NCBI GenBank assembly: GCA_035308365.1
Contig: DATGGU010000012.1
Span: 1-64,000, forward strand
Length of the DNA stretch: 64,000 nucleotides
Direction: 5' to 3'
Source of the DNA: PALSA-505 sp035308365
GTDB lineage: Bacteria; Actinomycetota; Actinomycetes; Streptosporangiales; Streptosporangiaceae
The notes beneath the pieces are model-generated. The model had not been told where the DNA came from, searched no databases, and saw only the letters and a list, made by a program, of their open reading frames with translations. Below are positions 1-8,073 of the stretch, one piece after another. Position 1 is the first letter of the stretch, and every line of letters starts with the position of its first letter. The translations under genes were made by a program, and so were the position numbers.

Positions 1-5
1 ACGAA

Positions 6-48
6 CTCCTAAGCAGTAGGTCGCGTGTTCGAATCACGCTCGGGGCGC
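6..48 (+). repeat. 43-bp tRNA 3'-half repeat, copy 1 (att-like)
   Basis: This 43-bp stretch is identical to 885-927. It starts at what would be the anticodon loop (CTCCTAA, anticodon CCT), continues through a perfect T-arm (GCGTG, TTCGAAT, CACGC) and ends in a 3' acceptor strand (TCGGGGC). That extent, anticodon loop to 3' end, is typical of the duplicated core left by tyrosine recombinases that integrate into tRNA genes. The few bases visible upstream do not pair as an anticodon stem, so this copy is probably not a functional tRNA. The window edge prevents a full check. Confidence 0.7.
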
Positions 49-184
49 TACCTGCGGGAACTCGGTGTTGATCTTCAGTACAGCGCTGGGCGTGTGGCTG
101 ACTTGCTGACCTCGTATGCAGGCCTGCGCTGGACCAGGCGTATAGCGGCACTCTGACTGGCTGAGGCCGGGGTACATTGATCTC

Positions 185-418
185 ATGGAACTTCCTGACC
201 GCATCACGATCGAGCCCGGCAAGATGGGGGGACAGCCCTGCATCCGTGGGCATCGCTTCACGGTGGAGCATCTGCTCAACCTCGTCGGTGCGGGCTGGTC
301 GCTTGAGCAAATCCAAGAAGACTTTCCATTCATCGAGGCTGAAGATATCCAGCAGGCCATAGCCTATGCTGCTTTTTCGGTGCGTGAATATCATCTCCCG
401 GTGACTCGGTCCGCATGA
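185..418 (+). CDS. DUF433 antitoxin (VapB45-like)
   Basis: A 77-aa protein of the DUF433 family. It contains the typical G-x-P-x-I-R-G-x-R block (GGQPCIRGHRF, near residues 16-26) followed by a winged-helix region with the LVGAGWSLEQIQEDFP signature. Family members are antitoxins that bind a partner PIN-like nuclease and their own promoter. The stop overlaps the start of the downstream DUF5615 gene by 4 nt, as expected for a co-translated antitoxin-toxin pair. Degenerate copies of the same pair lie at 15014-15530. The module sits between two 43-bp att-like repeats, which suggests acquisition with a small integrative unit. Confidence 0.88.
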   Translation: MELPDRITIEPGKMGGQPCIRGHRFTVEHLLNLVGAGWSLEQIQEDFPFIEAEDIQQAIAYAAFSVREYHLPVTRSA

Positions 419-795
419 GATTTTTGCTTGATGAGAATGTTTCTTATCGAGTGGCCCCGTATCTGAAAGTCGCCGGCCATGACGCGGTTCATGTCGGCGA
501 TATAGGTCTGACGAGCGCCGACGACTCAGTGATATTGGCGCGGGCCCGCGACGATGGAAGGGTCCTCGTCTCGGGTGATCACGACTTTGTCCAGATGCTG
601 TTCGCATCCGGTGACGTGCAACCCTCACTCGTGCTGGTGCGCGAGGTGGAGGTTCTGTCATCGGCTGAGCTGGCCGCGTTGCTGTTGGCCGCACTGTCCG
701 CAGGACTGGAGCAGCCATTGGCCGAGGGGGTAGTGGCTGTTCTCACACCGGATCGAGTCAGGGTCAGGCCACTGCCTCTACGTCCGAGTGGCTGA
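415..795 (+). CDS. DUF5615 PIN-like toxin (Mut7-C type RNase)
   Basis: A 126-aa protein beginning MRFLLDENVS, the standard N-terminus of DUF5615 PIN-like nucleases, in which the Asp and Asn of LLDEN are acidic/active-site positions. Further PIN-like signatures are GHDAVHVGDIG (about residues 21-31), the Asp-rich ARARDDGRVLVSGDHDF segment (residues 45-61) and a C-terminal extension. The predicted role is an RNase toxin neutralised by the DUF433 protein encoded immediately upstream with an ATGA overlap. It appears intact, in contrast to the truncated copy at 15429. A third, divergent DUF5615 toxin is at 50565-50945. Confidence 0.88.
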   Translation: MRFLLDENVSYRVAPYLKVAGHDAVHVGDIGLTSADDSVILARARDDGRVLVSGDHDFVQMLFASGDVQPSLVLVREVEVLSSAELAALLLAALSAGLEQPLAEGVVAVLTPDRVRVRPLPLRPSG

Positions 796-884
796 AGATC
801 GTTCAGAGAACGACTGCCTTTCGGGCTTTCGCTCGTTGCTGGCCTGCATCTTCGCAGGTCAGCATAGCGTTCAGGCCGATGTGC

Positions 885-927
885 CTCCTAAGCAGTAGGT
901 CGCGTGTTCGAATCACGCTCGGGGCGC
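885..927 (+). repeat. 43-bp tRNA 3'-half repeat, copy 2 (att-like)
   Basis: Exact direct repeat of 6-48. The sequence upstream of this copy contains no D-arm or 5' acceptor strand (GCCCCGA would be expected), so this is a tRNA 3'-end remnant and not a tRNA gene. It lies about 130 bp before the start of a truncated tyrosine recombinase gene, the usual position of an attachment site relative to int. Confidence 0.72.
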
Positions 928-998
928 AGAACTGCCTCTGAGCTGGGAAGACTCTCGCCAAACTGCCTGGCGCCCAGGTGCTTCCGGTAAGCATCTCG

Positions 999-1041
999 GT
1001 GCTAGGCACATAGCTTCCCTGCCTGGGAGTGTGCCTAGCAC
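999..1041. repeat. Inverted repeat upstream of integrase remnant
   Basis: GTGCTAGGCAC at 999-1009 is the exact reverse complement of GTGCCTAGCAC at 1031-1041, with a 21-bp spacer. It sits directly in front of the ribosome-binding site (AGGAGGGG, 1046-1053) of the recombinase remnant. It could be a repressor operator or an arm-type recombinase binding site; the sequence does not decide between them. Confidence 0.5.
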
Positions 1042-1061
1042 CCCCAGGAGGGGAGTTTCCC

Positions 1062-1743
1062 ATGACCAGTAAGACCTCCGCCGTGGCTGGCAGGAGCCCG
1101 GCACGTAAGAGCCCGCTGCGGACCGCTGGGCTGACGGGCATGCCCGTTCTGGCAGCCCCGGGTGAGCATCCGGGTCTGCGGGCGCGGCCGGGCCTGCCTG
1201 GCGCGGATCTGCGGCGGTTGATGATCGGGGAGTTCGGGGAGTGGCTGAGGTCGCGCACGAACAGGCAGCACCGGCCGTTTCAGCAGGACACGGTGTCGGC
1301 TTATACCGAGACCGCCCGTGTCCTGGACCGGTGGATGACCGAGCAGGGAGAGGAGGGGGACTTCACCGCCTGCGACACCGCGCTGCTCAACCGGTTCTTC
1401 GCTGCCTACCATGCCGCGCATGGCCAGGGTGGCACGAACACCCGCCAGCGTAATCTGCGGCATTTGTTCACCTGGCTGGAGCAGGTGTACCAGCATCCGC
1501 ACCCGTACACCGATGGCCTGCACCGTTACTCCCCGGCGAAGGTGCAGCCGTCCACGCTGGCGCACGGGTTCATCAACGACTTGCTGGAGGTCACCGGCGG
1601 TGCCCGGGCGCGGGGCTTTGGGGACGCGCGTGATCATGCGATGATCCGGATGCTCACCGAGGGCGTGCGCCGGACCGAGCTGGTCCAGCAGCAGACCGAT
1701 GACCTGTCTGCTGATCTGATCGCCCAGCCATTTGTCCGGGTGG
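1062..1743 (+). pseudogene. Truncated tyrosine recombinase/integrase
   Basis: Starting at ATG 1062, which has a strong AGGAGGGG site 8 bp upstream, the frame encodes a SAM-like core-binding domain (about residues 50-150, with RQRNLRHLFTWLEQVY) and the beginning of the catalytic domain. The first catalytic Arg is visible in MLTEGVRRTELVQ. After residues FVRVV (about 1743) the frame continues into unrelated sequence, and the HxxR and Tyr motifs are absent. The open frame carries on to 2342, but that part is antisense to other coding remnants. The gene is therefore a 3'-truncated, inactive integrase next to att-like repeats. Confidence 0.8.
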
Positions 1744-1835
1744 TGTTAGCGGCCACGCTGTTTACGCACGAGTCGGCAGCGTTTGGTGTGGACGTTCCGG
1801 CAGGTTTTGACGGTGATCTTCTGCTGCGGTGTCGG

Positions 1836-2060
1836 TCAGGCTGGGTGGTTGCCGGGGTGGTCCGGCCGGCTGAAGAGGCCGGCGAGCGCGGCAATGGTTT
1901 CGAGCAGCAGCGCGTCGAGTTCGGCCTGCTGGCTGACGGCGCGCTGCGCGCGGTAGCTGGCTATGAGCCGGTTCCGTTGGGCCTGGGTCTCGTGCTCGGC
2001 GGCCTGCTGGCCCGCTTCGTAGCCTGCCCGCCACCAGTGCAGCGCCTCGGCGCGGGTCAC
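1836..2060 (-). CDS. Small hypothetical protein
   Basis: A GTG-initiated 74-aa frame rich in Ala, Gln and Arg and predicted helical (ALHWWRAGYEAGQQAAEHE, then SYRAQRAVSQQAELDALLL). It lies downstream of, and on the same strand as, the AAA ATPase remnant at 2124-2495, so it may have been a partner gene in that mobile element. No family was recognised and no clear ribosome-binding site is visible. It may be a chance frame. Confidence 0.3.
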   Translation of the reverse strand: MTRAEALHWWRAGYEAGQQAAEHETQAQRNRLIASYRAQRAVSQQAELDALLLETIAALAGLFSRPDHPGNHPA

Positions 2061-2123
2061 GGCGATGGCCCGGCACTGCCCGGCCGGGGACCGCGAGCGC
2101 CCGGGCGGCCGGCCGGGGTGCGG

Positions 2124-2495
2124 CTAGTCGCGGGTGAGCTCGGCGACGGCTTTCTTGGCGCAGGAATCGTCGACGAGGTCCTTGCCGGCTGCGGCGGCGG
2201 CGATGAGCGCCGCGGCGGCGGCGTTGTTGAGGGCGCGGGGCAGTCCGTTGGCGACCCGGTGCAGCCGGGCGACCGCATCGTCGGCGAGCAGTGGCTCCTC
2301 GCGGCCGGCGAGTTTGAGGTGGTGGCGCAGGTAGGCGGCTGATTCGGCCAGGTCCATCGGCTTGATGGTGAACCGGGTGGCGATCCGCTGGTCCAAGGCG
2401 GCGAACATGCCCATCCGCAGCTGCCGGTTCAAGGTGGGCTGCCCGGCCAGGATGCCGGCGAACGGGGAGGCGGAATCCATCTCCGCATTCGTCAG
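2124..2495 (-). pseudogene. AAA ATPase C-terminal remnant (transposition ATPase type)
   Basis: The minus strand encodes the C-terminal part of an ExeA/TniB-like AAA ATPase, of the type that accompanies DDE transposases. Readable features are L-T-N-A-E-MDSASPF, LAGQPTLNRQLRM, ALDQRIATRF (sensor region) and a C-terminal helical lid (DDAVARLHRVANGLPRALNN). The Walker A and B region is missing. Homology begins at an L-T-N segment that abuts a near-perfect palindrome (2494-2517). A second copy starts at the equivalent residue on the opposite strand on the other side of the palindrome. Confidence 0.7.
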
Positions 2496-2517
2496 TTATC
2501 TGGAGATCCAGATAACT
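2494..2517. repeat. 24-bp near-perfect palindrome between ATPase remnants
   Basis: AGTTATCTGGA (2494-2504) and TCCAGATAACT (2507-2517) are perfect reverse complements separated by 2 bp. The two AAA ATPase remnants diverge from it, each truncated at the same internal position, so this marks the junction of an inverted (fold-back) duplication or two joined element ends. Confidence 0.65.
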
Positions 2518-2889
2518 CACCAACCACGACATGGACTCCCGCTCCCCATTCGCCTGCCTCCTGATCGGCCGGCCTACCCTGCGCCGCATGATCAAACTCG
2601 GCGTCCTGGCCGCCCTCGACCAGCGCATCGCCGTCCGCTACCAGATGCCCGGCATGACCCCCGAGGAGACCAGCACCTACATCACCCACCACCTGCACCT
2701 GGCCGGCCGCACCAGCACCCTGTTCACCGACGACGCCCTCGCCTCATCCACGACACCAGCCGCGGCAAACCCCGCACCGTCAACAACCTCGCCCTGGCCG
2801 CCCTCGTCGCCACCTGCGCCACCGGCAAGAAACTCGTCGACGAATCCGCCGCCCGCGCCGCCGTCACCGAAGTCATCGCGACAGAATGA
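2516..2889 (+). pseudogene. AAA ATPase C-terminal remnant, second copy, frameshifted
   Basis: Plus-strand counterpart of 2124-2495. It reads L-T-N-H-D-MDSRSPF, IGRPTLRRMIKLG, ALDQRIAVRY and then ITHHLHLAGR up to about 2735. The homology then moves to another frame (NLALAALVATCATGKKLVDE), ending at a stop at 2889, so at least one frameshift is present. The two copies are related but clearly diverged in sequence (for example IRYQMPGMTPEE-like versus TIKPMDLAES-like segments), so this is not a recent exact duplication. Confidence 0.65.
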
Positions 2890-2917
2890 ACACCCCACCG
2901 ACACCGTAAACACAAAC

Positions 2918-2942
2918 CCCCGCCCGGCACCGCCGGGCGGGG
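2918..2942 (+). terminator. Strong GC hairpin
   Basis: CCCCGCCCGG (2918-2927) pairs perfectly with CCGGGCGGGG (2933-2942) across a 5-nt loop and is followed by TTCATTT. It is consistent with an intrinsic terminator after the 2889 stop. Confidence 0.6.
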
Positions 2943-3377
2943 TTCATTTACACCCCGGCATGTATGAGCGCCTGCCCATCCTCGGTATGGATGGTGCATT
3001 TGGGTGCAGACGGAACGTTCTGCGCGTTCCCGCCGGGGTGACGCTGTGCCCTAACGCCATGGTGGATCTTCATGTCCGTAAGCTCGCCGTCGCCTGCGGG
3101 TGATGGTCGGCCTGCATGGCCGTGTCAGCGCACACGAACAAATGTTGTGTGCGACCGCTGCGCGCGGAGCGCTCAGCGTGGCGTCGGTGATGCGCGGTAG
3201 AGGAATCTTCCTGCGGCTCCCGGGGAGCCCGGCAGGGCTTATCTCCTGACCTTTTCTGCGGCCGGTTTGAGCATGTCGCACGTTGCCGCCCGGGGTTTGC
3301 CGCCCGGCCACGCGGGTAGCGGGCGCAGCGGTTGGCCTGGGCGAGGTGGCCGAGGCGGAACTGAGGAAGGCCTGCAG
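2943..3377. other. Intergenic region before sugar transporter
   Basis: No convincing gene was found. The region contains an imperfect inverted repeat at 3129-3153 (CGCACAC / GTGTGCG around an AT-rich centre), which could be an operator upstream of the transporter. The other frames here show no recognisable domains. Confidence 0.4.
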
Positions 3378-4832
3378 ATGGTGTCTGAGACGAGAGCCAC
3401 GCAGCCGTCAGGGCGCAATGTGCTCGAGGATCTGGATTCGCGCATCCCGACGAATTTCTACTGGTACCTGGCCGTGCTGGCCTGCGTCGGCGGGTTCCTC
3501 TTCGGATACGACACCTCCAACATCGGCTCGGCGCTGGGCTTCATTCCTTACCACCTGTCGAGCTTCTGGACGGGCTATCTGGTGGCCGGCGCGTCCCTGG
3601 GCGCCGGCGCGGGCGCGCTCATCGCCGGGCCGCTGACCGACCGCTTCGGGCGCAAGACCCTGCTCATCACCGACGCCGCCATCTACGCCGTCGGCGCGCT
3701 GTTGTCGGCGTTCACCGTGAATGCCTTCATGCTGCTGTCGTCCCGCACGCTCATCGGGCTCGCGATCGGGGCCGACTCCGCGATCGCCACGGCGTATATC
3801 GCGGAGTTCGCGCCCCGGGAGCGGCGAGGCCAGCTGAGCATCATCCAGCAGTGGATGATCACCGTGGGAATCCTGGTGTCCTATCTGGTGGCCGTGGTCG
3901 TCCTGGTGGCCCTGCCGAACAACGCTGGCAACCTCGACTGGAGGCTCATCCTCGGCATCGGCGCGCTTCCGGCGATAGTGGCCGTGGCGCTGCGGTCCAG
4001 GATGCCCGAGTCCCCCCGGTGGCTGATGCTGCATGACCGCTACGCCGATACCGGGAAGGCGTTCGGCCAGCTCGGAATGGAGACCACCGAGGAGGAGATT
4101 CGTACGGCCGCGGAGCAGCTCAGGGGCACGGTGGAAGAACGGCGGCGGAAGACGCAATGGACGAAGGGCGTGATCCGGGCGCTGATTGTGGTCTGCGTGT
4201 TCTTCATTTTCCAGCAGATCACCGGGATCAACATTCCCTTCTACTACGGCCCGAAGATCCTGTCGACCTTCTTCCAGAGCGGGCACAATGCCGTCGCCGC
4301 CGCAGTGGCCGGGGTCGAGGTCACCGCGATCCTGGGCGCGGTCAACGTGGTCGCGACCTATTTCGCCTTCCGCTGGATCGACAAGTTCGGGCGGCGCCCG
4401 CTGGCCATCGGGGGCTATGCGGGCATGGCGGTGTTCATGCTGGTCGCGGCGGCCGGAGTCGCGTTCTTCACCGACCTGCCGAAGACCGTGGTGGTCATGG
4501 TCGGCTTCTCGTTCTTCATCACCTCGTTCGCGATCGGCGTCGGCGGGACAGGCTGGCTGATCCAGGGCGAGGTCTTCCCGACATCTGTCCGCGGGCGGGC
4601 GGCTGCGATCGGCGCGGCCGTGGACTGGGTGGCCAACTTCGCGCTGATCGAGGCGTTCCCGTCCTGGCAGAATGCATGGGGGCTGGCCTGGGTCATGGTG
4701 TCCTTCGCGGTCCTGTCGGTGGTGGCGATCGGATTCGTGTTCAAGTTCTTGCCCGAGACAAAGGGCCGTTCCGTCGAGGAAGTCGTCCAGATCTTCGAGA
4801 AGCAGGCCGAGGCCAGTAAGGTGCCTGTCTAG
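3378..4832 (+). CDS. MFS sugar transporter (sugar porter family)
   Basis: A 484-aa, 12-helix permease of the sugar porter branch of the major facilitator superfamily, expected to import a sugar or polyol with protons. Diagnostic motifs are GGFLFGYDTSNIGSALG in helix 1, DRFGRKTLL in the first cytoplasmic loop, PESPRWLM before the central loop, QQITGINIPFYYGP in helix 7, DKFGRRPL in the repeat loop and PETKGRSVEEV at the C-terminus. The start at 3378 is chosen because GGAAGG precedes it and the protein then begins just before helix 1; an upstream in-frame start at 3267 would add 37 residues without a family match. The substrate cannot be inferred. Confidence 0.92.
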   Translation: MVSETRATQPSGRNVLEDLDSRIPTNFYWYLAVLACVGGFLFGYDTSNIGSALGFIPYHLSSFWTGYLVAGASLGAGAGALIAGPLTDRFGRKTLLITDAAIYAVGALLSAFTVNAFMLLSSRTLIGLAIGADSAIATAYIAEFAPRERRGQLSIIQQWMITVGILVSYLVAVVVLVALPNNAGNLDWRLILGIGALPAIVAVALRSRMPESPRWLMLHDRYADTGKAFGQLGMETTEEEIRTAAEQLRGTVEERRRKTQWTKGVIRALIVVCVFFIFQQITGINIPFYYGPKILSTFFQSGHNAVAAAVAGVEVTAILGAVNVVATYFAFRWIDKFGRRPLAIGGYAGMAVFMLVAAAGVAFFTDLPKTVVVMVGFSFFITSFAIGVGGTGWLIQGEVFPTSVRGRAAAIGAAVDWVANFALIEAFPSWQNAWGLAWVMVSFAVLSVVAIGFVFKFLPETKGRSVEEVVQIFEKQAEASKVPV

Positions 4833-4850
4833 CCGGGGTCATCACCCCGG
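4833..4850 (+). terminator. Short hairpin after transporter
   Basis: CCGGGGT (4833-4839) and ACCCCGG (4844-4850) form a 7-bp stem with a 4-nt loop immediately after the stop codon. There is no clear U tract, so it is a weak terminator candidate. Confidence 0.45.
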
Positions 4851-5015
4851 AAGGGTGCCGTGCCGATCCGGTATCGTCCGCACCCGCTCGTCTGCTGATG
4901 CGCCGGGAATGCGATGCTGGGCTCGAAGCCTGCCGCCAAACCGGCCAGGCGGACCGGCGTTTTGGCAGGGAGCGGGAGCCATGCGGCTGTGGAGAGGCCG
5001 GGATAATTCGCGGGC

Positions 5016-5380
5016 GTGCGGTTCGTGATCCGCCATGACCACCGCGATACCGGCCGCTCGGTTACCTACCCGCCAAGACGCCTGGATACATCATCGCCGG
5101 CCTTGTCGCCGACGCCGCGCGCGTGCCCGGCACCCATGGCATCCCGGCCGCGCGCGTCGTAGGCATCTCGGCAGGCCGGGTGCTCGTGCAGCGGCTCGCG
5201 TTCCCGGCATCCGCTCGCTCGTCCTCATCAGCATTCTCCCGCGACCTCTGGTGACCGCCACCGCGCGTTTCCGCCGGCGACCGGGGAATTCGCGCCGTTC
5301 GTCACGAGCACGAACTGACTGATCCGACGCCGGCGCGGTGGCCGAGTACCTGGTGGACTACTCCCGCATGCCAGCGCGCA
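5016..5380 (+). pseudogene. Degraded alpha/beta hydrolase
   Basis: Fragments of an alpha/beta hydrolase can be read in successive frames. First comes VRFVIRHDHRDTGRSVTYPP, then an AGLVADAARVPGTHGIPAARVVG stretch with the nucleophile elbow changed to GISAGR, then SLVLIS and finally AVAEYLVDYSRM. These match the DHRDTGRS, G-x-S-x-G and EYLxDY regions of one hydrolase family. Several frameshifts separate the pieces, so no functional protein can be made. The N-terminus probably lay between 4920 and 5015. Confidence 0.65.
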
Positions 5381-5930
5381 TCCCCGGCCCGCGCTGGGCA
5401 TAACAGCCGCCTGGCCTGGCTCCCTTGGCGCTGGCGCCCGAAGGACGTTCGGCAGCGGAAACAGAACGCTGCCCATCGGAGCGCTCTTGAAGCCCCGGCC
5501 CCGGTGCCTGGCAGCTGTGAGCCGACACCAAGCTATGCCTGGCCCAGTACACGCATAACTGGCCAATATGCGCGCCGAGCTGCCTTGCCTGGGAACTCAT
5601 GCGACGAGTACAGACTCGCCGTTTAGCGCGGCAATGGAGTTCTCGACGTCACCTCGGCTTGATCATGCCAAAGGTTTATCAATATGCGCGGGCGAGAATC
5701 ATGATGCGTTCCTCGGACGCCCGGTCGTTAGCAGATTCGGATGCTGGTCGGCTGCGGGGCCGTGGGAAGCTGGGCATGAATCATATGGTGCTGTCCAGCG
5801 TGGCATCAGGCGCGGCGCTTGGCGCTGTCCAGGCGCTTCCAGTTACGTATCATCCCCTCCTACCCAGACCGGCCTCACCCGCCCGTACGGCGGCACCGGG
5901 GACAACACCGGTGGGATGGGCTGGGCGCTG
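5381..5930. other. Intergenic region with no recognisable gene
   Basis: Several frames are open here but none has a recognisable domain, a convincing ribosome-binding site or a sensible neighbour. It may be further decay products of the hydrolase locus. Confidence 0.4.
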
Positions 5931-6356
5931 TCAGGCATACAGGCGCTGAGGCGTGATGATCAAGGCCTCCGGGAACTGCGCGGCGAACTGGGATGCCGTG
6001 CCGAACAGCGCCCCAATGCGCTCGGCATACTTCACCACATACTCCGGCACCTGATCGGCCGCGGGGAACCCGGGAACGTGCTCAGCGGTCCCCGCGACGC
6101 GGATGACGTCCCGACCGAGATCGGTCACGTCCAGCCCCAGCGCCACCTTCGGGTTGTGGCTGATGTTGCGCAGCTTCATCTTCGCCGCCTGGCTGTAGAC
6201 AAGGATTGTCTCGTCATCACGCAGCAAGAACCACACCGGCACGCTGTCGGGCCGCCCATCTGGGCGCACGGTCGTCAGCCACGCCATCAGGTTGGCACGC
6301 AACCGCCCCTCCACATGCGCGCGGCGGTCACCGGATAGATGCGACGTCAGCTTCAT
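5931..6356 (-). CDS. PNPOx-like (TIGR03667-type) flavin/F420-binding protein
   Basis: A 141-aa protein of the pyridoxamine-5'-phosphate-oxidase-like split-barrel superfamily, close to the actinobacterial Rv3369-like group. Typical features are LRANLMAWLTTVRPDGRPDSVPVWFL (residues about 20-45), the YSQAAKMKLRNISHNPKVAL cofactor-binding strand-helix (about 54-73) and a RVAGTAEHV strand. Members bind FMN or F420 and reduce small molecules; the substrate is unknown. The gene stands alone and its length is normal for the family. Confidence 0.85.
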   Translation of the reverse strand: MKLTSHLSGDRRAHVEGRLRANLMAWLTTVRPDGRPDSVPVWFLLRDDETILVYSQAAKMKLRNISHNPKVALGLDVTDLGRDVIRVAGTAEHVPGFPAADQVPEYVVKYAERIGALFGTASQFAAQFPEALIITPQRLYA

Positions 6357-6528
6357 GCCAGCATCCTGGCAGACCCACAGCCACCTCTCTCACCGGGACT
6401 GGAATCTGCCCGGACCACGCAAATCCATGCGTTGACCAGCATTACCATGCGCCGCTGGATACGACTACTTCGGCACGTCAGTGCGGTTGGGGTGAGGTGG
6501 TTCGGAAGGTCGTCGTGGCGGGGCCTGG

Positions 6529-6825
6529 TCAGGCGGCGTGCGGGGAGATCTGGACGATGAGGTCGGCGTCGAGGGCTGCGGTGATGCGTTCGAGCGGGGG
6601 GATGGTGGGGATGACGCCGTCGGCTTCGAGGCGGGACAGGGCGGGCTGGGTCATGTCCGCGCGGGCGGCCAGTTTGGTCTGGGACAGGGCCAGGGCCAGG
6701 CGCCGCTTGCGGACCGCCTGGCCGATGAGGAATGCCCGGCGTGCCTCGGCGTAGCCCTCGCGGTAGCCGTCGCTGTCCCGGCGCTGGCGGGCCAGGTCAT
6801 CGTAGGAACTGTGGCCGCTGGTCAT
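6529..6825 (-). CDS. XRE-family HTH antitoxin (HigA-like)
   Basis: A 98-aa protein with an XRE/Cro helix-turn-helix at about residues 35-85: AVRKRRLALALSQTKLAARADMTQPALSRLEADG, in which SQTKLAARADMTQPALSRLE is the core HTH. It follows the HigB-like gene on the same strand with a single base between stop and start. The toxin-before-antitoxin order is the usual HigBA layout. It probably binds the operon promoter and the toxin. Confidence 0.85.
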   Translation of the reverse strand: MTSGHSSYDDLARQRRDSDGYREGYAEARRAFLIGQAVRKRRLALALSQTKLAARADMTQPALSRLEADGVIPTIPPLERITAALDADLIVQISPHAA

Positions 6826-6826
6826 C

Positions 6827-7093
6827 TCAGGGCACCTCCCGGTCGAATATGTCGTGGGCGGGGCCGTGCCCGGCCTCGCAGATCTTCTGCGCCTGCAGCG
6901 CCCGGGCGACCTCGGCGCTGTCCGCGCTGCGGGTCTTGCGGAAGACAGTCAGGAGAATCACGCGGCGGCCCGGGGCCAGCCAGTAGGTGATCCGGGTCTG
7001 CCGGGCGAGCAGGTGGAACCGCAGCTCGTGGACCTTGCCGCCCAGGTGGCGGGTATACGGCTCGCCGAGCGTCTCGGCCTGCTCGTTCGTCAT
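6827..7093 (-). CDS. HigB/RelE-like toxin, short N-terminus
   Basis: From ATG 7093 the gene encodes 88 residues matching the C-terminal two thirds of phage-derived Gp49/HigB-like toxins: LGEPYTRHLGGKVHELRF, RITYWLAPGRRVILLTVFRKT and EVARALQAQ. Full-length relatives carry about 25-30 more residues at the N-terminus. The upstream DNA does not supply them in this frame, although a weakly similar segment can be read in another frame (GFAAAVTRRTL). The toxin may therefore be truncated or frameshifted and inactive, while the antitoxin is intact. Confidence 0.72.
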   Translation of the reverse strand: MTNEQAETLGEPYTRHLGGKVHELRFHLLARQTRITYWLAPGRRVILLTVFRKTRSADSAEVARALQAQKICEAGHGPAHDIFDREVP

Positions 7094-7254
7094 GCTCTGA
7101 GCGTGCGCCGCGTCACCGCCGCCGCGAAGCCCACGAGGTTGCACCGGCCGCGGCAGAACCGGGCGATCACGCACACAGTGCTGGCGATGCATGAACGTAC
7201 GGCCAGGTCGCGTGCCTGCCCGGCATCGTGAGAATCGGCGACAGGAGGGTCAGG

Positions 7255-7620
7255 TCAGCGAACTTCCGTGTACTCGCTGCGGTCCAACTGCACGACATCG
7301 GTGTAGTTGCTGCCGTTCGGCCCTGCGATGTCGCCGGACTGTCTGTGGTCCCGCTGGACGACGTTGAAGCTGGCAGTGGAGAGCAGCTTGCGCAGGTGAT
7401 GCATCCCGGTCATGCCCGCGAGCACGACAGTCATGGCGGCGGCGAGCACCGAGCCTCCGAACAACGCGAGCCCGCCGGCGACGTGTCCCAGTATCATCAT
7501 GATCACTGCCGTCAGCAGGGCCACCGGCACGGTTGTCAGCAGCAGCAGTGCGAGCAGCGTCACGGCGATCACGGCCTTCGGCGACCTGCGCGGCGTCCGC
7601 CCCTCATGCCAATCGGTCAT
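7255..7620 (-). CDS. Small two-helix membrane protein
   Basis: A protein of about 121 aa starting MTDWHEGRTPRRSPKAV at ATG 7620, with GAGGTGAG upstream as ribosome-binding site. Two hydrophobic segments (AVIAVTLLALLLLTTVPVAL with the following AVIMMILG, and GGLALFGGSVLAAAMTVVLAG) are followed by a polar tail. A start 9 codons upstream is possible. No family was recognised. Its role is unknown. Confidence 0.6.
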   Translation of the reverse strand: MTDWHEGRTPRRSPKAVIAVTLLALLLLTTVPVALLTAVIMMILGHVAGGLALFGGSVLAAAMTVVLAGMTGMHHLRKLLSTASFNVVQRDHRQSGDIAGPNGSNYTDVVQLDRSEYTEVR

Positions 7621-7860
7621 CACGCTCACCTCGTCGGCCCGGAGCACATCAAGGCCCAGGCCTGCTCACATCGACACGATATGTCGTGTCCTCTCGTTGT
7701 CAACGCGCCTCTCGATCAGGATGTTCCGGCAACCTTCCGGCCCGCTGGCCGCGGGCGAACACCACCACGCCCTGATGCATGAGAGTGCCCGGTGCCGGCC
7801 CCTCGGCCCGGCGAAGCCAACACCCCGGTGCCGGGCGCCCTCTCGCGAGGGAGCGGGGAC

Positions 7861-8039
7861 TCAGCGGGCGCGAACCGGCTCGGACGGCGGCCGCCACTGC
7901 CGCCTGAGCAGCCCGTAGACCCACGAGTCAGAGACCTCGCCGTCCACGACGCAGTCTTCCCGCAACCTCCCTTCCCGCACGAAGCCGAGCTTGTCCAGCA
8001 CGCGGGCAGATGCCACGTTGCGGGTATCGGTCTCCGCCT
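7861..8039 (-). pseudogene. GNAT acetyltransferase, C-terminal half (split by IS)
   Basis: The minus strand reads QAETDTRNVASARVLDKLGF, then VREGRLRE and DSWVYGLLRRQW, ending at a stop at 7861-7863. This is the C-terminal half of a RimJ/RimL-type N-acetyltransferase. The N-terminal half is at 10313-10715, on the far side of the insertion sequence. Removing the IS and one target duplication joins the two halves in frame into 193 codons plus stop, so the interruption is recent and no other lesion is visible. Confidence 0.88.
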
Positions 8040-8071
8040 GGACGCGATGGGTGCGGCTCGTTTGGAGTGAG
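8040..8071. repeat. Left target-site duplication and terminal inverted repeat
   Basis: GGACGCGAT (8040-8048) is a 9-bp target duplication repeated at 10313-10321. The element starts at 8049 with GGGTGCGGCTC, the exact reverse complement of the right end (10302-10312), followed by about 12 more imperfectly matching bases. Confidence 0.9.
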
Positions 8072-8073
8072 GG

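Noticed and set aside
6..48. A functional tRNA gene at the window start
   Set aside because: The T-arm and 3' strand are good, but the visible upstream bases do not form an anticodon stem and the identical copy at 885 lacks a 5' half.
1744..2342. Continuation of the integrase frame to a 437-codon product
   Set aside because: After 1743 the translation loses all recombinase similarity and is antisense to a readable AAA ATPase remnant.
5568..6338. Plus-strand 256-codon frame across 5568-6338
   Set aside because: Its second half is antisense to the PNPOx-like gene and its first half has no domain or ribosome-binding site.
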